14,821 bases of DNA from Akkermansiaceae bacterium UBA985 (GCA_002292185.1 DBBL01000195.1:12553-27373), one strand, 5' to 3'; positions 1 through 8,770 are shown, counted from the stretch's first letter. The notes: generated from the letters alone by a model not told the origin. Program-made: numbers and translations.

Positions 1-1317
1 TACTCACTCTTTGCTGGATCAGCTTCACCACTTCACCCGAGTGAGTGGGAAAATCAGGGCGGGGCCTTTTTCCTCGATAATGGATCACTCACCAACAAGG
101 ATAGTAATTGGTTCAAAAAGGGGTTTTTCCGCGGCGCTCGTCAACTCTTCAGCGAAACCGTCAACGACCTCGAATACGCAGGTGTATCCAACCAATTCTT
201 TACCACACTGATTCGTCCCGACCGCAAGTACGTTTCCAACTTCTGGGCCAAGTCGAGTAGTATTCGTATCGCAGGTGATAATCCGGATAGTCCAAAATAC
301 GCTGTTCGATCCGGCTTTTCACTCCCTGAGCGCAAACTCGCTCCCGGTGAATTGGAAAATTTTTCATGTAACCTTTACCTTGGGCCCAAGTATTACAGCG
401 TCCTGAAAAAAATGGAGAACGACACTGCCGAAGTCATGAACTACGGCTGGTTTACTCCTATCAGTGTCCTTCTTAGTAATGTGCTCAACTGGCTTCATAG
501 CACCGCATTTTCTAAGACTGCCGACAAGTGGGCTTGGGGGCTTTCCATCATCGCTCTTACAATCCTAATCCGTATCGTCATTTGGCCACTGCACAATAAA
601 TCGACACGCACCATGAAGCGCATGTCCAAGCTGCAGCCGCTGATGAAAGACATCAAGGAGAAGTATAAGGACAATCCTACTAAGCTGAACCAGGAAACCA
701 TGAAGCTCTACAAGGATTATCGTATTAACCCGATGGGTGGCTGTCTGCCGATGTTCCTTCAGATTCCCATCTTCTTTGGTTATTATCGTATGCTTCAGTA
801 TGCCGTTGAGTTGCGCGGTCAGAGCTTTTTGTGGGTCGATGACTTGTCGATGCCAGATACTGTTTATGAGCTACCGTTTGGTTTGCCGTTCTTGGGAGAG
901 AATATACCGGTCAACCTGCTCCCCATCTTGATGGCTGTGACCATGGTGTTACAAATGAAGATGACCCCCAAGACAGGTGACAAGATGCAACAACGCATCT
1001 TCATGTTGATGCCTCTTATGTTCTTCTTCTTCTGTTACAACTTTGCCTCCGCACTAGCACTCTACTGGACCACTCAGAACATCTTCTCTATTGGCCAAAC
1101 CTGGTTTACCAATCGCATGCCAGAGCCCGAGCTACAAAAACGTAATAAACCAGGGAAGCCTGGTAAAAAAACATTTATGCAGCGCATGGCAGAGCGCGCA
1201 GAGCAAATGCAAAAACAGCAAGCCGGTTCAGGTGAGGGTTCCAAAGCGCCAATGCGAAACGCTACACCAAGCGACAAAAAGCAGGTGAAAAAGCGCAATC
1301 CTAAAACGGGGGGGTAA
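1..1317 (+). CDS. yidC: Membrane protein insertase YidC, 5'-truncated by the window edge
   Basis: YidC inserts and folds proteins in the inner membrane, alone or with SecYEG. The reading frame is open from base 1, giving 438 codons to a TAA; Gram-negative YidC is usually 540-620 residues, so the first membrane anchor and part of the periplasmic domain lie outside. The TTG at 352 is internal and not the start. The visible part begins in the periplasmic beta-rich domain (about bases 1-450). The conserved insertase core follows: a helix with the groove arginine in the LIRIVIWPL segment (about 560-590), the cytoplasmic coiled hairpin (KLQPLMKDIKEKYKDN), the NPMGGCLPMFLQIPIFFGYY segment, and further helices around 920-960 and 1000-1090. 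The tail is basic and lysine-rich (about 1120-1314), as in YidC forms that touch ribosomes. The gene is convergent with the PIN-TRAM gene. yidC normally sits in the rpmH-rnpA-yidC origin cluster. Confidence 0.96.
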   Translation, partial: YSLFAGSASPLHPSEWENQGGAFFLDNGSLTNKDSNWFKKGFFRGARQLFSETVNDLEYAGVSNQFFTTLIRPDRKYVSNFWAKSSSIRIAGDNPDSPKYAVRSGFSLPERKLAPGELENFSCNLYLGPKYYSVLKKMENDTAEVMNYGWFTPISVLLSNVLNWLHSTAFSKTADKWAWGLSIIALTILIRIVIWPLHNKSTRTMKRMSKLQPLMKDIKEKYKDNPTKLNQETMKLYKDYRINPMGGCLPMFLQIPIFFGYYRMLQYAVELRGQSFLWVDDLSMPDTVYELPFGLPFLGENIPVNLLPILMAVTMVLQMKMTPKTGDKMQQRIFMLMPLMFFFFCYNFASALALYWTTQNIFSIGQTWFTNRMPEPELQKRNKPGKPGKKTFMQRMAERAEQMQKQQAGSGEGSKAPMRNATPSDKKQVKKRNPKTGG

Positions 1318-1366
1318 GAAGCCTGCTGAACGGTGGGCCGTCATAAACGTTCACCGCTATTAGGCC

Positions 1367-1392
1367 GCTTGCCTGGGAATCCGCAGGCGAGC
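1367..1392. terminator. Hairpin between convergent yidC and the PIN-TRAM gene
   Basis: GCTTGCCTG (1367-1375) can pair with CAGGCGAGC (1384-1392): nine pairs including one G-T, with an 8-base loop. It lies 50 bases past the yidC stop in the convergent gap 1318-1482. Smaller stems flank it (CGGTG 1331-1335 with CACCG 1352-1356; GGGTG 1410-1414 with CACCC 1424-1428). There is no T-run next to it, so it may be a 3'-end stability hairpin or part of a factor-dependent terminator rather than a classical intrinsic terminator. Confidence 0.35.
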
Positions 1393-1482
1393 CATGAGGG
1401 TCTCAGATCGGGTGCCCTCTAGACACCCCTCAAACAAGCAAACGATACCCGTCCGCCTTCTGATTTCTCTTCGTGAGGTTGT

Positions 1483-2556
1483 TTATTTTTTGCCCGCCTC
1501 TGGCTCTACTGCTGACGTTATTAGTTCAGCAAAAACCATCGTTCCGGCATCTGTTTCGAGGGTGCTAATAACGGTAACGTCTTGGGTGGTGTTTAGCTTG
1601 TTGCTGGCATGGTTCACCACAATCATCGAACCATCCGGCATATAACCCACCGCCTGATTTTCATCCTTGCCTGCACGCACGAGGGGCAGCCGGATGCGCT
1701 CACCCACCGCTATTTTGGGTTTAAGTGCGTGAGTAAGATCATTGATGTTTAATGTTTTGACGCCCTGTAAGCGTGCCGTTTTAGCCAAGGCCTCATCGGC
1801 TGTCAGTAGTTTGGCACCTAGCAAACGGCAAATAAACAACAGGCGTGCGTCCATTGAATCAGAGGCATCTTCCGTCTCAGAGTCCTGAATGGTTATCTGG
1901 AACTGGTCCCCTGTTTGTAAACGCTCTAAAACATCCAAACCCCTTTGTCCGCGTGCTTGTTGGCTTGGCGTGCTTGAGTTGGCCATGATGTGCAGATCCT
2001 CAAAAACGAAGCGGGGAATGATGAGGTTTCCATCAACAAAACCCGTCTTAAGTATCCTGTAGAGACGGCTGTCCGTGATAACGTTGATGTCCAGTAGTAT
2101 TGGTCGACCTGGGGATGAGTCTTGTTGAAATCGAATGTAAGGAATAAGCAGGGAGAAGTCATCCCTTCCGCTTCGTAGTGCCAATACTGAGCCAAGAAAA
2201 CCTAAACTCGCGTAAAGTGATGCGTTTAGCACCAGGGTGATGGACTCAAATTGCTCTACTTTTCCCTGAAGCGTAGCTTCGACCAATTTTACCAAACCCC
2301 GTGATAGCAACCACGCACAGAAAACACCTATCAATAGACCCACTGTGGCATTAGAAAACCCACGCAAGGTAAATTTTTTGGTCAATGATTCAACTAATAT
2401 GAAAAACACGGCCAAGACCAAGCCGCCTACGACCCCTATCCATATTTTTTCTGATCCTGCGATATGGTTTGCCATCGCTGCCCCAGCTAGCTCACAAATC
2501 AATAAATAGACCAACCTTGCTATGTTGACTGAGCGTATACCCGTTAACCTTTCCAT
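1483..2556 (-). CDS. Membrane-anchored PIN-TRAM domain protein (YacL-like)
   Basis: 357 residues from the ATG at 2556; a TTG at 2592 would add 12 residues, but the ATG begins where the family-like sequence starts. Four hydrophobic segments come first (about 8-27, 36-56, 70-90, 105-126). A PIN-type nuclease domain follows (about 152-275) with the expected acidic residues: D156 in LLDINVITD, E186 in FVFEDL, D236 in SMDARLL and D254 in TADEAL. A TRAM RNA-binding domain ends the protein (about 285-345, with VGYMPDGSMIVV). This is the architecture of the YacL/PIN-TRAM family of presumed membrane-bound RNases; the target RNA is unknown. The gene is divergent from the thioesterase gene (145 bases apart) and convergent with yidC. 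No Shine-Dalgarno motif is visible. The family call is firm; nuclease activity is inferred from the complete acidic set. Confidence 0.9.
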   Translation of the reverse strand: MERLTGIRSVNIARLVYLLICELAGAAMANHIAGSEKIWIGVVGGLVLAVFFILVESLTKKFTLRGFSNATVGLLIGVFCAWLLSRGLVKLVEATLQGKVEQFESITLVLNASLYASLGFLGSVLALRSGRDDFSLLIPYIRFQQDSSPGRPILLDINVITDSRLYRILKTGFVDGNLIIPRFVFEDLHIMANSSTPSQQARGQRGLDVLERLQTGDQFQITIQDSETEDASDSMDARLLFICRLLGAKLLTADEALAKTARLQGVKTLNINDLTHALKPKIAVGERIRLPLVRAGKDENQAVGYMPDGSMIVVNHASNKLNTTQDVTVISTLETDAGTMVFAELITSAVEPEAGKK

Positions 2557-2701
2557 GGTTGGCAGACTGCATGATTCATTATCATACGGCAAGTCTAAGT
2601 CTACCGCCGGTATTGGGTGTGTTTAAGAAAGGGGTATTATCAGCACTATCAAGATACAGTGATTGCTTGTAATGTGAGGTGTAAGAAGCATTTATACCCA
2701 T

Positions 2702-3127
2702 ATGAATATCCCCGAGTTTACTACCCATGAAGATGTAATGTTTTTTGATACTGATTGTGCTGGAGTCGTTAACAATATTGCTTATCTCAGGATGATTGAG
2801 ACTTGTCGTACTCACCTAGGAGCAAAAATGGGCATGGATTTTCAATCGATGGGCTCGAGTCAGCTTTATCCGGCCGTATTACGAACAGAAATCGATTATC
2901 GTGTTCCCGCCGTGCTGGGAGATAAACTCAAAATTTATGGGAAACTCGAACTGCTCGAGCGTGTTCGCTTTTGGTGCTCTTTTGTAATGACTAGAGAAAG
3001 TGACGATAAGGTGCTCGTCACGTGCCGCCAGTCACTCGCGATGGTGCAAATGGGCGACGGTAAGCCGGCACGCCCTACTCGTCTTCCTGGCGAATGGACA
3101 AGCCAATGGGGGCATCTCCTCGGGTAG
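2702..3127 (+). CDS. Acyl-CoA thioesterase of the 4HBT/YbgC hotdog family
   Basis: 141 residues, a typical length for single-hotdog thioesterases of the YbgC/4-hydroxybenzoyl-CoA type. These hydrolyse acyl-CoA, or in some members acyl-ACP, in the cytoplasm. The N-terminal signature is clear: FFDTDCAGVVNNIAYLRMIE (residues 14-33) matches the family pattern of an acidic residue followed by GxV and an aromatic position before the central helix. D16 or D18 would be the catalytic aspartate, D18 by analogy with YbgC. The second half (RTEIDYRVPAVLGDKLKIYGKLE) fits the following beta strands. YbgC of the tol-pal cluster is one relative, but no tol-pal genes are near, so the substrate cannot be named. 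The ATG at 2702 has no good Shine-Dalgarno motif; a GAGGTG lies about 20 bases upstream, too far away to help. Confidence 0.85.
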   Translation: MNIPEFTTHEDVMFFDTDCAGVVNNIAYLRMIETCRTHLGAKMGMDFQSMGSSQLYPAVLRTEIDYRVPAVLGDKLKIYGKLELLERVRFWCSFVMTRESDDKVLVTCRQSLAMVQMGDGKPARPTRLPGEWTSQWGHLLG

Positions 3128-3163
3128 TGCTTGCTGGTTTGATTAAAAATACCGATATTTAAC

Positions 3164-3373
3164 CTATTCTCCTTCTGCGGTTGCCTGAATGTCTGTTAAG
3201 GCGGCGATGAAGTCCCCTAGGATTTCTGTTGGCACCATGATGGTGTCTCGGTTACCCGACACATCTTCTGTAATTTTTACCACCATGCCTCTGGCGTTTT
3301 TCTTTAAGTCCAAATAAAACGTTTTACGGTCTGCTAAAATCTTTTCTGTGTGTAACAAGTCGTCGTTATTCAT
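3164..3373 (-). CDS. Small PUR-family (Pur-alpha/DUF3276-like) DNA/RNA-binding protein
   Basis: 69 residues from the ATG at 3373. An in-frame ATG pair at 3415/3418 would add 14 or 15 residues (MMLWRNRNELNFKNH) unlike the family's N-terminus, so the shorter start is preferred. The core TEKILADRKTFYLDLKKNARG followed by MVVKITEDVSGNRDTIMVP and a final amphipathic helix (ILGDFIAALTDIQ) resembles one bacterial PUR repeat: beta strands with aromatic and basic residues, then a helix. Such proteins bind single-stranded DNA or RNA, probably as dimers; their cellular role is poorly defined. The gene is convergent with the thioesterase (36-base gap) and divergent from ribD across the candidate origin. 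A TTGACG that could serve as a -35 box lies on the minus strand just before the longer start, which would also favour the shorter one. Confidence 0.75.
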   Translation of the reverse strand: MNNDDLLHTEKILADRKTFYLDLKKNARGMVVKITEDVSGNRDTIMVPTEILGDFIAALTDIQATAEGE

Positions 3374-3418
3374 GTGGTTCTTAAAATTAAGTTCGTTTCT
3401 ATTTCTCCATAGCATCAT

Positions 3419-3763
3419 CGACTCGTCAAGCTGCTTGTTTAAATACAGTAAGTTCTTGTCGTGTGCTGGTTGAACGAACGATAAGAGAGGTTATTCACTT
3501 ATTATATTAAGATTCTATTTGGTACCCATATATATTCTTCTTCTTCTATTTGTGAGTAACTCATCAAAATGTCCGTTTCTCAGCATAGGAGTAGGTGTTC
3601 CACGTGATTAATAAGATGGGGGTGACCACGGAAACAATCAGGGTGAAACAGGGCTATAGAGAAACGAGACACAAATAAACACAGGGATTAACAAATTACT
3701 CACATTCTAGAGGGGCTTGTTCACAGCTTGCCAAAAAGAAAAAGCTAAGCGCATAATTCAACC
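3419..3763. other. Candidate replication origin (DnaA-box cluster in an AT-rich gap)
   Basis: This 345-base gap between two divergent genes holds four 8-of-9 matches to the DnaA box TTATNCACA: TTATTCACT (3491-3499, +), TTACTCACA on the minus strand (3551-3559), TTACTCACA (3696-3704, +) and TTGTTCACA (3717-3725, +). An AT-rich stretch (about 3491-3550) adjoins the first box and could be an unwinding element. A one-armed relative of the parS palindrome lies at 3596-3611. yidC, mnmG and two parS sites are in the same window, which fits an origin domain. There is no perfect DnaA box and no dnaA gene in view, so this is a hypothesis. Confidence 0.35.
3728..3757 (+). promoter_or_regulatory. Predicted sigma70-type promoter of ribD
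   Basis: TTGCCA (3728-3733) and CATAAT (3752-3757) each match five of six consensus bases and are 18 bases apart. Transcription would begin about seven bases after the -10 box, at or next to the A of the ribD ATG at 3764. The mRNA would then be leaderless, which agrees with the absence of a Shine-Dalgarno motif. Confidence 0.5.
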
Positions 3764-4837
3764 ATGCTTACACCAGATGAAGATATTCATTGGATGAAAC
3801 TTGCTCTAAAGCAAGCGAGCAACGGGGTGGGCACCACATCACCGAACCCCCCTGTAGGGGCTGTTATCGTTAAAGGGGGCAAACTCATTGGTAAGGGGTG
3901 GCACCAAAGAACTGGAGGACCGCACGCCGAACGCGAAGCAATCGCAGACGTGCTGAAACAACACCAACCCGAAGCACTTAATGGCGCAACGATTTACGTG
4001 ACACTGGAGCCGTGCTCGAGCCACGGTCTAACGCCACCATGCACAGATGGAATCATAGCTGCAGGAATCACACGTCTTGTCTATGGATCCCAAGACCCCA
4101 ACCCCAAGCATGTTGGGGTAGCAAAAACAATCATGCACTCTGCCGGGTTAGAAGTGCACAGCGGTGTTTATCGGGCTGCATGTGACAAACTCATCAGACC
4201 TTTTACAAAGGTTCAGCAAACAGGATTGCCCTGGGTGACTCTCAAGTCAGCAATCAGTTTAGATGGCAAAACAACCCGTCGCCCAGCTGAAGGCCAGTGG
4301 TTGAGTTCTCCCGAGTCACGAGAATACGTGCAAAAAATGCGATACCAGTCAGATGCGATCATCACCGGCGGCAACACAGTCAGGATGGACAACCCATCAC
4401 TCACACTAAGATCAACGAACAGACCTGATAAACAACAACCGTGGCGCATGGTTATTACTCGTGGGAAAAAAGAAGCCCTACCACAAGATTACCAACTCTT
4501 TGGCGATGAGCACGCCAACAGAACTCTCATTCAAGAACATGGAGACATACTCTCAGCGCTTAAAACTCTAGCCAACAAAGGGTGTAATTCTGTCTTGGTG
4601 GAAGCAGGCGGAACCCTTATGGCGGCCATTCTTCAACTAGAGCTCGCTGATGAACTCGTTATATTTTATGCCCCGATGCTTACCGGCGGTGCGGATGCTG
4701 GGTTTGGGCAATTAACCCCTGAAGTTGTTTTAGAAGAACAACAATTTACCAGAATAGGGAGTGATATTATGATGCGCGCAACCATAAAAAAACCAACTCC
4801 CCCTCAACTTGTTTACCCTGAAGGCAAACAAAAATGA
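3764..4837 (+). CDS. ribD: Bifunctional riboflavin biosynthesis deaminase/reductase RibD
   Basis: 357 residues, a normal length for fused RibD. The N-terminal domain (about 8-145) is the zinc-dependent pyrimidine deaminase: H54-A55-E56 supplies the zinc histidine and the catalytic glutamate, and PCSSHGLTPPC supplies zinc cysteines C84 and C93. The second position after C84 is S where many relatives have H. The C-terminal domain (about 155-345) is the NADPH-dependent reductase, with WVTLKSAISLDGKT and the TGGNTVRMDNPSLTLR substrate/cofactor loop. Together they carry out the second and third steps from the GTP-derived pyrimidine towards 5-amino-6-ribitylamino-uracil. The gene stands alone: ribE and ribBA are not adjacent, and no FMN riboswitch is recognisable upstream. 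It is convergent with the RRM gene. Confidence 0.96.
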   Translation: MLTPDEDIHWMKLALKQASNGVGTTSPNPPVGAVIVKGGKLIGKGWHQRTGGPHAEREAIADVLKQHQPEALNGATIYVTLEPCSSHGLTPPCTDGIIAAGITRLVYGSQDPNPKHVGVAKTIMHSAGLEVHSGVYRAACDKLIRPFTKVQQTGLPWVTLKSAISLDGKTTRRPAEGQWLSSPESREYVQKMRYQSDAIITGGNTVRMDNPSLTLRSTNRPDKQQPWRMVITRGKKEALPQDYQLFGDEHANRTLIQEHGDILSALKTLANKGCNSVLVEAGGTLMAAILQLELADELVIFYAPMLTGGADAGFGQLTPEVVLEEQQFTRIGSDIMMRATIKKPTPPQLVYPEGKQK

Positions 4838-4854
4838 GAGATAGCTGGTTTGCT

Positions 4855-4876
4855 TAAAAAACAGCGGATTGCTGTT
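4855..4876 (-). terminator. Intrinsic terminator of the RRM gene
   Basis: Read on the minus strand, AACAGC and GCTGTT (4876-4871 and 4865-4860) form a 6-bp stem with a 5-base loop, followed by a run of T (A-run 4856-4861 on the plus strand). It begins one base after the RRM stop codon. On the plus strand the same hairpin lacks a T-run, so it serves ribD less well. Confidence 0.65.
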
Positions 4877-4877
4877 C

Positions 4878-5123
4878 TTACTCGCGTGGACGAGCTTCGT
4901 TTACTTTGAGGTTACGACCGTCAAGATCGTTGCCATCAAGTTCACGAATTGCACGCTCGCCGTCTTCGGCGCTTTCCATTTCAACAAAACCGAAGCCCTT
5001 TGAGCGACCAGTGTCACGGTCAGAGATAACGTTTGTTTTGCTGACTGCACCAAACTGACCAAAGAGGTCGCGTAGTTGTGAGTCAGTTGCGGAGTAAGGT
5101 AGATTACCTACGTAGATGTTCAT
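4878..5123 (-). CDS. Small single-RRM RNA-binding protein
   Basis: 81 residues forming one RNA recognition motif with almost nothing else. RNP2 is IYVGNL (3-8) and RNP1 is KGFGFVEM (42-49); the aromatic residues Y4, F44 and F46 that stack on RNA bases are present. The order beta1-helix1-beta2-beta3-helix2-beta4 is complete, ending in NLKVNEARPRE. Such short RRM proteins are known in cyanobacteria and other phyla, where some are cold-inducible RNA chaperones. Here the gene has a strong predicted promoter, a long structured leader and its own terminator, so it is probably monocistronic and could be post-transcriptionally controlled. No glycine-rich tail follows the RRM, unlike many cold-inducible forms. 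The RNA targets cannot be told from sequence. Confidence 0.93.
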   Translation of the reverse strand: MNIYVGNLPYSATDSQLRDLFGQFGAVSKTNVISDRDTGRSKGFGFVEMESAEDGERAIRELDGNDLDGRNLKVNEARPRE

Positions 5124-5212
5124 TATTGTATAAAGTTGCGCATTATTATTATTTTAACCGACCAACGGAGCGCACTCACCAATCGAGAAGTTTCTGACAT
5201 TATTGTGCAGAA

Positions 5213-5269
5213 GCCTGATACCACCACCACCTTGAAACTTGTAAAGTAACTCAGTAATGTTGATCAGGC
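5213..5269 (-). promoter_or_regulatory. Stem-loop at the predicted 5' end of the RRM mRNA leader
   Basis: On the minus strand GCCTGAT (5269-5263) and ATCAGGC (5219-5213) are exact complements enclosing 43 bases that include four GGT triplets in a row. The predicted transcription start falls on the first base of this stem. The rest of the roughly 145-base leader (5124-5212) has no Shine-Dalgarno motif before the ATG. A structured leader of this kind is typical of self- or temperature-regulated RNA-chaperone genes; that role is inferred. Confidence 0.45.
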
Positions 5270-5274
5270 ACGGC

Positions 5275-5302
5275 AACATACAGAAAAAATGAAATATGTC
5301 AA
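5275..5302 (-). promoter_or_regulatory. Predicted sigma70-type promoter of the RRM gene
   Basis: On the minus strand a perfect TTGACA (5302-5297) and TATGTT (5280-5275) are 16 bases apart. Initiation would fall near 5269-5267. This is one of the two best promoter matches in the window and predicts a leader of about 145 bases. Confidence 0.6.
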
Positions 5303-5359
5303 CAACTCAACTTCAAGCTATTATTGTGGCGGTTTTTTAAGCCCTGAGCCAATTAAGCA

Positions 5360-8300
5360 CTAGGCGTGATATTCCTGAAGTGTTGTTACTGTGAGTTCGT
5401 TCTCCTGGAGAGAGCGAATGGCTAGGATGGATGCCTCTGCCGCAGAAAGGTTGGTGCAGTGAGATATGGTATTGGCCACCGCTCCTGATCGAATGGTTAC
5501 CTCATCTTCTCTTGCCTCATGTCCACTTGGGGTGTTGATGATAAATTGGATTTCGCCATTCTTCATCATATCCATTACATTGGGGCGTTTTTTCTCAGCC
5601 AGTTTGTAAAGCCTCTCTACTTCGACGCCTTCAGCTTTGAGGCGTTTATAGGTGCCCCCGGTTGCAACAATAGAAAAACCAAGCTCAGCTAACTCGCGAG
5701 CAATAGGCACGGCGCGGTCTTTATCACGATTATTGACAGAGAAAAACACATTGCCCTCAGTTGGAAGTGGGTTGAAGGCACTAATCTGCGCCTTGGCGTA
5801 TGCCATGCCCATGTCTTCATCAATACCCATCACCTCACCCGTGGATTTCATCTCTGGCCCAAGAACAATATCAATGCCCGGGAAGCGCGGCCATGGGAAC
5901 ACAGCTTCTTTGACGCAGTAGTGTGCCGGGAGAATTTCTTCTGTAAAACCAAGTTCCTTCAGTGTTTTACCAACCATGATTTTGGCAGCAAGCTTTGCAA
6001 GAGGAACACCAATGGATTTGGAGACAAAAGGAACCGTGCGTGAGGCACGAGGATTAACCTCGATGACATAGAGTTCCTCGTCCTTGACCGCAAATTGGAT
6101 GTTCATCAAACCGAGCACACCAAGCTCACTCGCGAGATCTTTGGCCGCCTTGAGGATTTGTGTCTTGATGGATTCTGACAGTGAGAATGCAGGAATCACG
6201 CAGGCTGAGTCACCTGAGTGAATACCAGCTTGTTCAATGTGCTGCATGATAGCTCCAACCACAGAAGTCTCACCATCTGAAATGCAATCCACATCAACTT
6301 CAACAGCAGCCTCTAAAAACCGATCTACAAGCACCGGGCGGTCTGGTGACACATCAACAGCATCATTCATGTAACCGACGAGGTCTTCACTATTGTAGAC
6401 AATCATCATCGCACGACCACCCAGAACAAAGGACGGTCTGACTAATACTGGATAGCCAATTCTCTCAGCCACGACGACAGCCTCTTCAGCATTCACCGCT
6501 GTTCCAGCTTCTGCTTGTTTTAAGCCGATTTTATCAAGTAGTGCGGAGAAGAATTTTCTATCCTCGGCAAGCTCGATGGATTTGGGAGACGTTCCAACAA
6601 TAGGCACACCGTGTCTTTCAAGATCAGCAGCCAGATTGAGGGGTGTCTGTCCGCCAAACTGAACAATGACGCCGTCTGGTTTTTCCTGATCACAAATATT
6701 TAATACGTCCTCAAGTGTGAGAGGTTCAAAATAAAGTTTGTCACTCGTGTCGTAATCTGTGGATACCGTTTCAGGGTTAGAGTTTACCATCACGGTCTCA
6801 TAGCCGAGCTCTTTAAGGGCAAAGGCCGCGTGCACACAGCAGTAGTCAAATTCAATACCTTGACCAATCCTGTTAGGACCACCACCAAGAATTACAATCT
6901 TCTTATGGTCTGTTTCCTTAGCCTCATTCTCATCACCATAGGTGGAGTAATAATAAGGTGTGTGAGCTTCAAATTCAGCTGCACAGGTATCGACTAAACG
7001 ATACGTTGGAATGACGCCGGCTTTTTTTCTATCTGCACGGACCTCATCCTGAGAAACACCCCTTGCATGAGCAATCTGATGATCGGAGAAACCGAGGCGC
7101 TTCGCTTTACGCAGATCCATCGTTGCCAAGTTCCTGCCTTCATCAACGATGATCTTGAGGTGCTCCAAGAACCAAGGATCGATCGAGGTTGCTTCAAATA
7201 CTTCTTCTACGGTCCAGTCTTGTTCAAAGGCGGTTTGAAGCCAGAAGATGCGTTCGGCATTTGGCACGTGAAGCATGCGTTCAACTTCCTCATGCGTAGG
7301 GTTCTCTTTACCCTTACCATCAAAACCAAAGCCAAAGCGGCCCGTCTCCAGAGAGCGTAGCGCTTTTTGCATGGACTCCTTAAAGGTCCGCCCAATCGCC
7401 ATGGCTTCTCCCACAGCTTTCATCTGTGTTGTTAGAACAGGGTCTGCCGTTGGGAATTTTTCAAAAGTGAATCTTGGTAGCTTGGTGACAACGTAATCAA
7501 TCGTTGGCTCGAACGACGCGGGAGTTTCTCGGGTGATGTCATTGGGAAGCTCATCGAGCGTGTACCCGACGGCGAGCTTAGCTGCAATTTTTGCGATTGG
7601 GTACCCGGTTGCTTTAGATGCCAGTGCTGATGATCGTGATACCCGGGGGTTCATCTCGATGACAATGCAGCGCCCTGTTTTTGGATCAACGGAAAATTGA
7701 ATGTTAGATCCTCCTGTCTCAACGCCGATTTCTCTGATGCATGCGAATGATGCATCACGCATGATTTGGTATTCACGGTCTGTGAGTGTCTGTGCAGGAG
7801 CCACCGTGATGGAGTCTCCGGTGTGCACACCCATAGGGTCTAAGTTTTCAATCGAGCAGATCACAACACAGTTATCAGCGCAGTCACGCATGACTTCCAT
7901 TTCATACTCTTTCCAACCTAACAGACTTTCCTCAACCAATACCTCATCAACGGGAGATAAGTCGATACCCCGGTTGACGATGGTTTCAAATTCTTCTTTG
8001 TTGTATGCTATACCACCACCGGCACCACCTAAGGTGAAAGCGGGACGAATGATCATTGGAAATGATCCAATCTCAGCGCAAATCACCCTAGCTTCTTCCA
8101 TAGTGTGAGCTACACCACTTTGAGGAAGGTCGAGGCCGATCTTTAACATCGCCTCTTTGAATCGTAAACGATCCTCACCCTTGTCGATAGCATCGGCGTT
8201 GGCACCGATCATTTTGACACCATGCTTATCTAACACTCCGGACTTGAAGAGGTCCATCGATGTATTAAGAGCGGTTTGGCCACCCAGGGTTGGCAGTAAG

Positions 8301-8554
8301 GCATCAGGTTTTTCTCTGATGATGATCTTCTCTACGATTTCTGGAGTAATGGGCTCAATGAACGTTTTGGGAGCAAACTCCGGATCCGTCATAATCGTTG
8401 CCGGATTTGAGTTTACTAGAATGACTTCATAACCCTCCTCGCGCAAAGCTTTACAAGCTTGCACTCCAGAGTAGTCGAACTCACATCCTTGTCCGATCAC
8501 GATCGGGCCTGAGCCGATCACCAGAATTTTTTTGATACTTTCGTCTTTGGGCAT
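5360..8554 (-). CDS. carB: Carbamoyl-phosphate synthase large subunit
   Basis: 1064 residues, against 1073 in E. coli. CarB makes carbamoyl phosphate from bicarbonate, ammonia (tunnelled from CarA) and two ATP, feeding arginine and pyrimidine synthesis. Both duplicated synthase halves are complete. The first opens with [20 protein letters not shown], has the [10 protein letters not shown] loop and ends its ATP-grasp core with [18 protein letters not shown]. The second begins with [19 protein letters not shown] (about residue 555) and carries [10 protein letters not shown] and [15 protein letters not shown]. The C-terminal MGS-like allosteric domain (about 935-1064) includes [15 protein letters not shown] and INTPSG. 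carA is not adjacent, so the subunits are encoded apart. The ATG at 8554 starts the usual [10 protein letters not shown] and has no Shine-Dalgarno motif. hflX lies 201 bases upstream on the same strand, with a promoter and a weak terminator between, so they are probably separate units. Confidence 0.98.
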   Translation of the reverse strand: MPKDESIKKILVIGSGPIVIGQGCEFDYSGVQACKALREEGYEVILVNSNPATIMTDPEFAPKTFIEPITPEIVEKIIIREKPDALLPTLGGQTALNTSMDLFKSGVLDKHGVKMIGANADAIDKGEDRLRFKEAMLKIGLDLPQSGVAHTMEEARVICAEIGSFPMIIRPAFTLGGAGGGIAYNKEEFETIVNRGIDLSPVDEVLVEESLLGWKEYEMEVMRDCADNCVVICSIENLDPMGVHTGDSITVAPAQTLTDREYQIMRDASFACIREIGVETGGSNIQFSVDPKTGRCIVIEMNPRVSRSSALASKATGYPIAKIAAKLAVGYTLDELPNDITRETPASFEPTIDYVVTKLPRFTFEKFPTADPVLTTQMKAVGEAMAIGRTFKESMQKALRSLETGRFGFGFDGKGKENPTHEEVERMLHVPNAERIFWLQTAFEQDWTVEEVFEATSIDPWFLEHLKIIVDEGRNLATMDLRKAKRLGFSDHQIAHARGVSQDEVRADRKKAGVIPTYRLVDTCAAEFEAHTPYYYSTYGDENEAKETDHKKIVILGGGPNRIGQGIEFDYCCVHAAFALKELGYETVMVNSNPETVSTDYDTSDKLYFEPLTLEDVLNICDQEKPDGVIVQFGGQTPLNLAADLERHGVPIVGTSPKSIELAEDRKFFSALLDKIGLKQAEAGTAVNAEEAVVVAERIGYPVLVRPSFVLGGRAMMIVYNSEDLVGYMNDAVDVSPDRPVLVDRFLEAAVEVDVDCISDGETSVVGAIMQHIEQAGIHSGDSACVIPAFSLSESIKTQILKAAKDLASELGVLGLMNIQFAVKDEELYVIEVNPRASRTVPFVSKSIGVPLAKLAAKIMVGKTLKELGFTEEILPAHYCVKEAVFPWPRFPGIDIVLGPEMKSTGEVMGIDEDMGMAYAKAQISAFNPLPTEGNVFFSVNNRDKDRAVPIARELAELGFSIVATGGTYKRLKAEGVEVERLYKLAEKKRPNVMDMMKNGEIQFIINTPSGHEAREDEVTIRSGAVANTISHCTNLSAAEASILAIRSLQENELTVTTLQEYHA

Positions 8555-8577
8555 CGGGTGTTGCTAAATTTGTAGGA

Positions 8578-8605
8578 TTTATGCTGACTTTGATGCACTT
8601 GTAAA
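8578..8605 (-). promoter_or_regulatory. Possible promoter of carB
   Basis: On the minus strand TTTACA (8605-8600) and CATAAA (8583-8578) are 16 bases apart, with five and four consensus matches. The predicted leader would be only about 15-20 bases. No PyrR or arginine-repressor site could be recognised. Confidence 0.35.
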
Positions 8606-8749
8606 GCTTTGCGCACAACTCAAGCCAACTTTTTAAGACATTACCCCTAAAACAGTAATAGAATCATGCGCATCATACCGCTTTTGGCCGGCGTTTTAGT
8701 GACTCATATGGCGCCTTAGTAGACTAAAGCCAACAGCTTTCCCTTGCAG

Positions 8750-8770
8750 AAAAAACTACAACTCCTTGTA
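8750..8770 (-). terminator. Weak intrinsic terminator overlapping the end of hflX
   Basis: On the minus strand TACAA, a GGAG loop and TTGTA form a 5-bp AT-rich stem that overlaps the hflX stop codon; a run of six T follows (A-run 8750-8755 on the plus strand). The stem is weak, so some read-through into carB is possible. Confidence 0.4.

Noticed and set aside
352..1317. A YidC start at TTG 352
   Set aside because: The frame is open back to base 1 and the upstream codons read as the periplasmic domain, so this TTG is internal.
3147..3160. AAATA-CCGA-TATTT stem between the thioesterase and PUR genes
   Set aside because: Five AT pairs only, with no T-run; too weak to call a terminator.
3596..3611. 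A third parS site in the PUR-ribD gap
   Set aside because: Only one arm fits: 12 of 16 positions match and the palindrome is broken. It is at best degenerate.
7701..8108. 135-codon plus-strand frame inside carB
   Set aside because: Antisense to fully conserved CarB motifs; no independent support.
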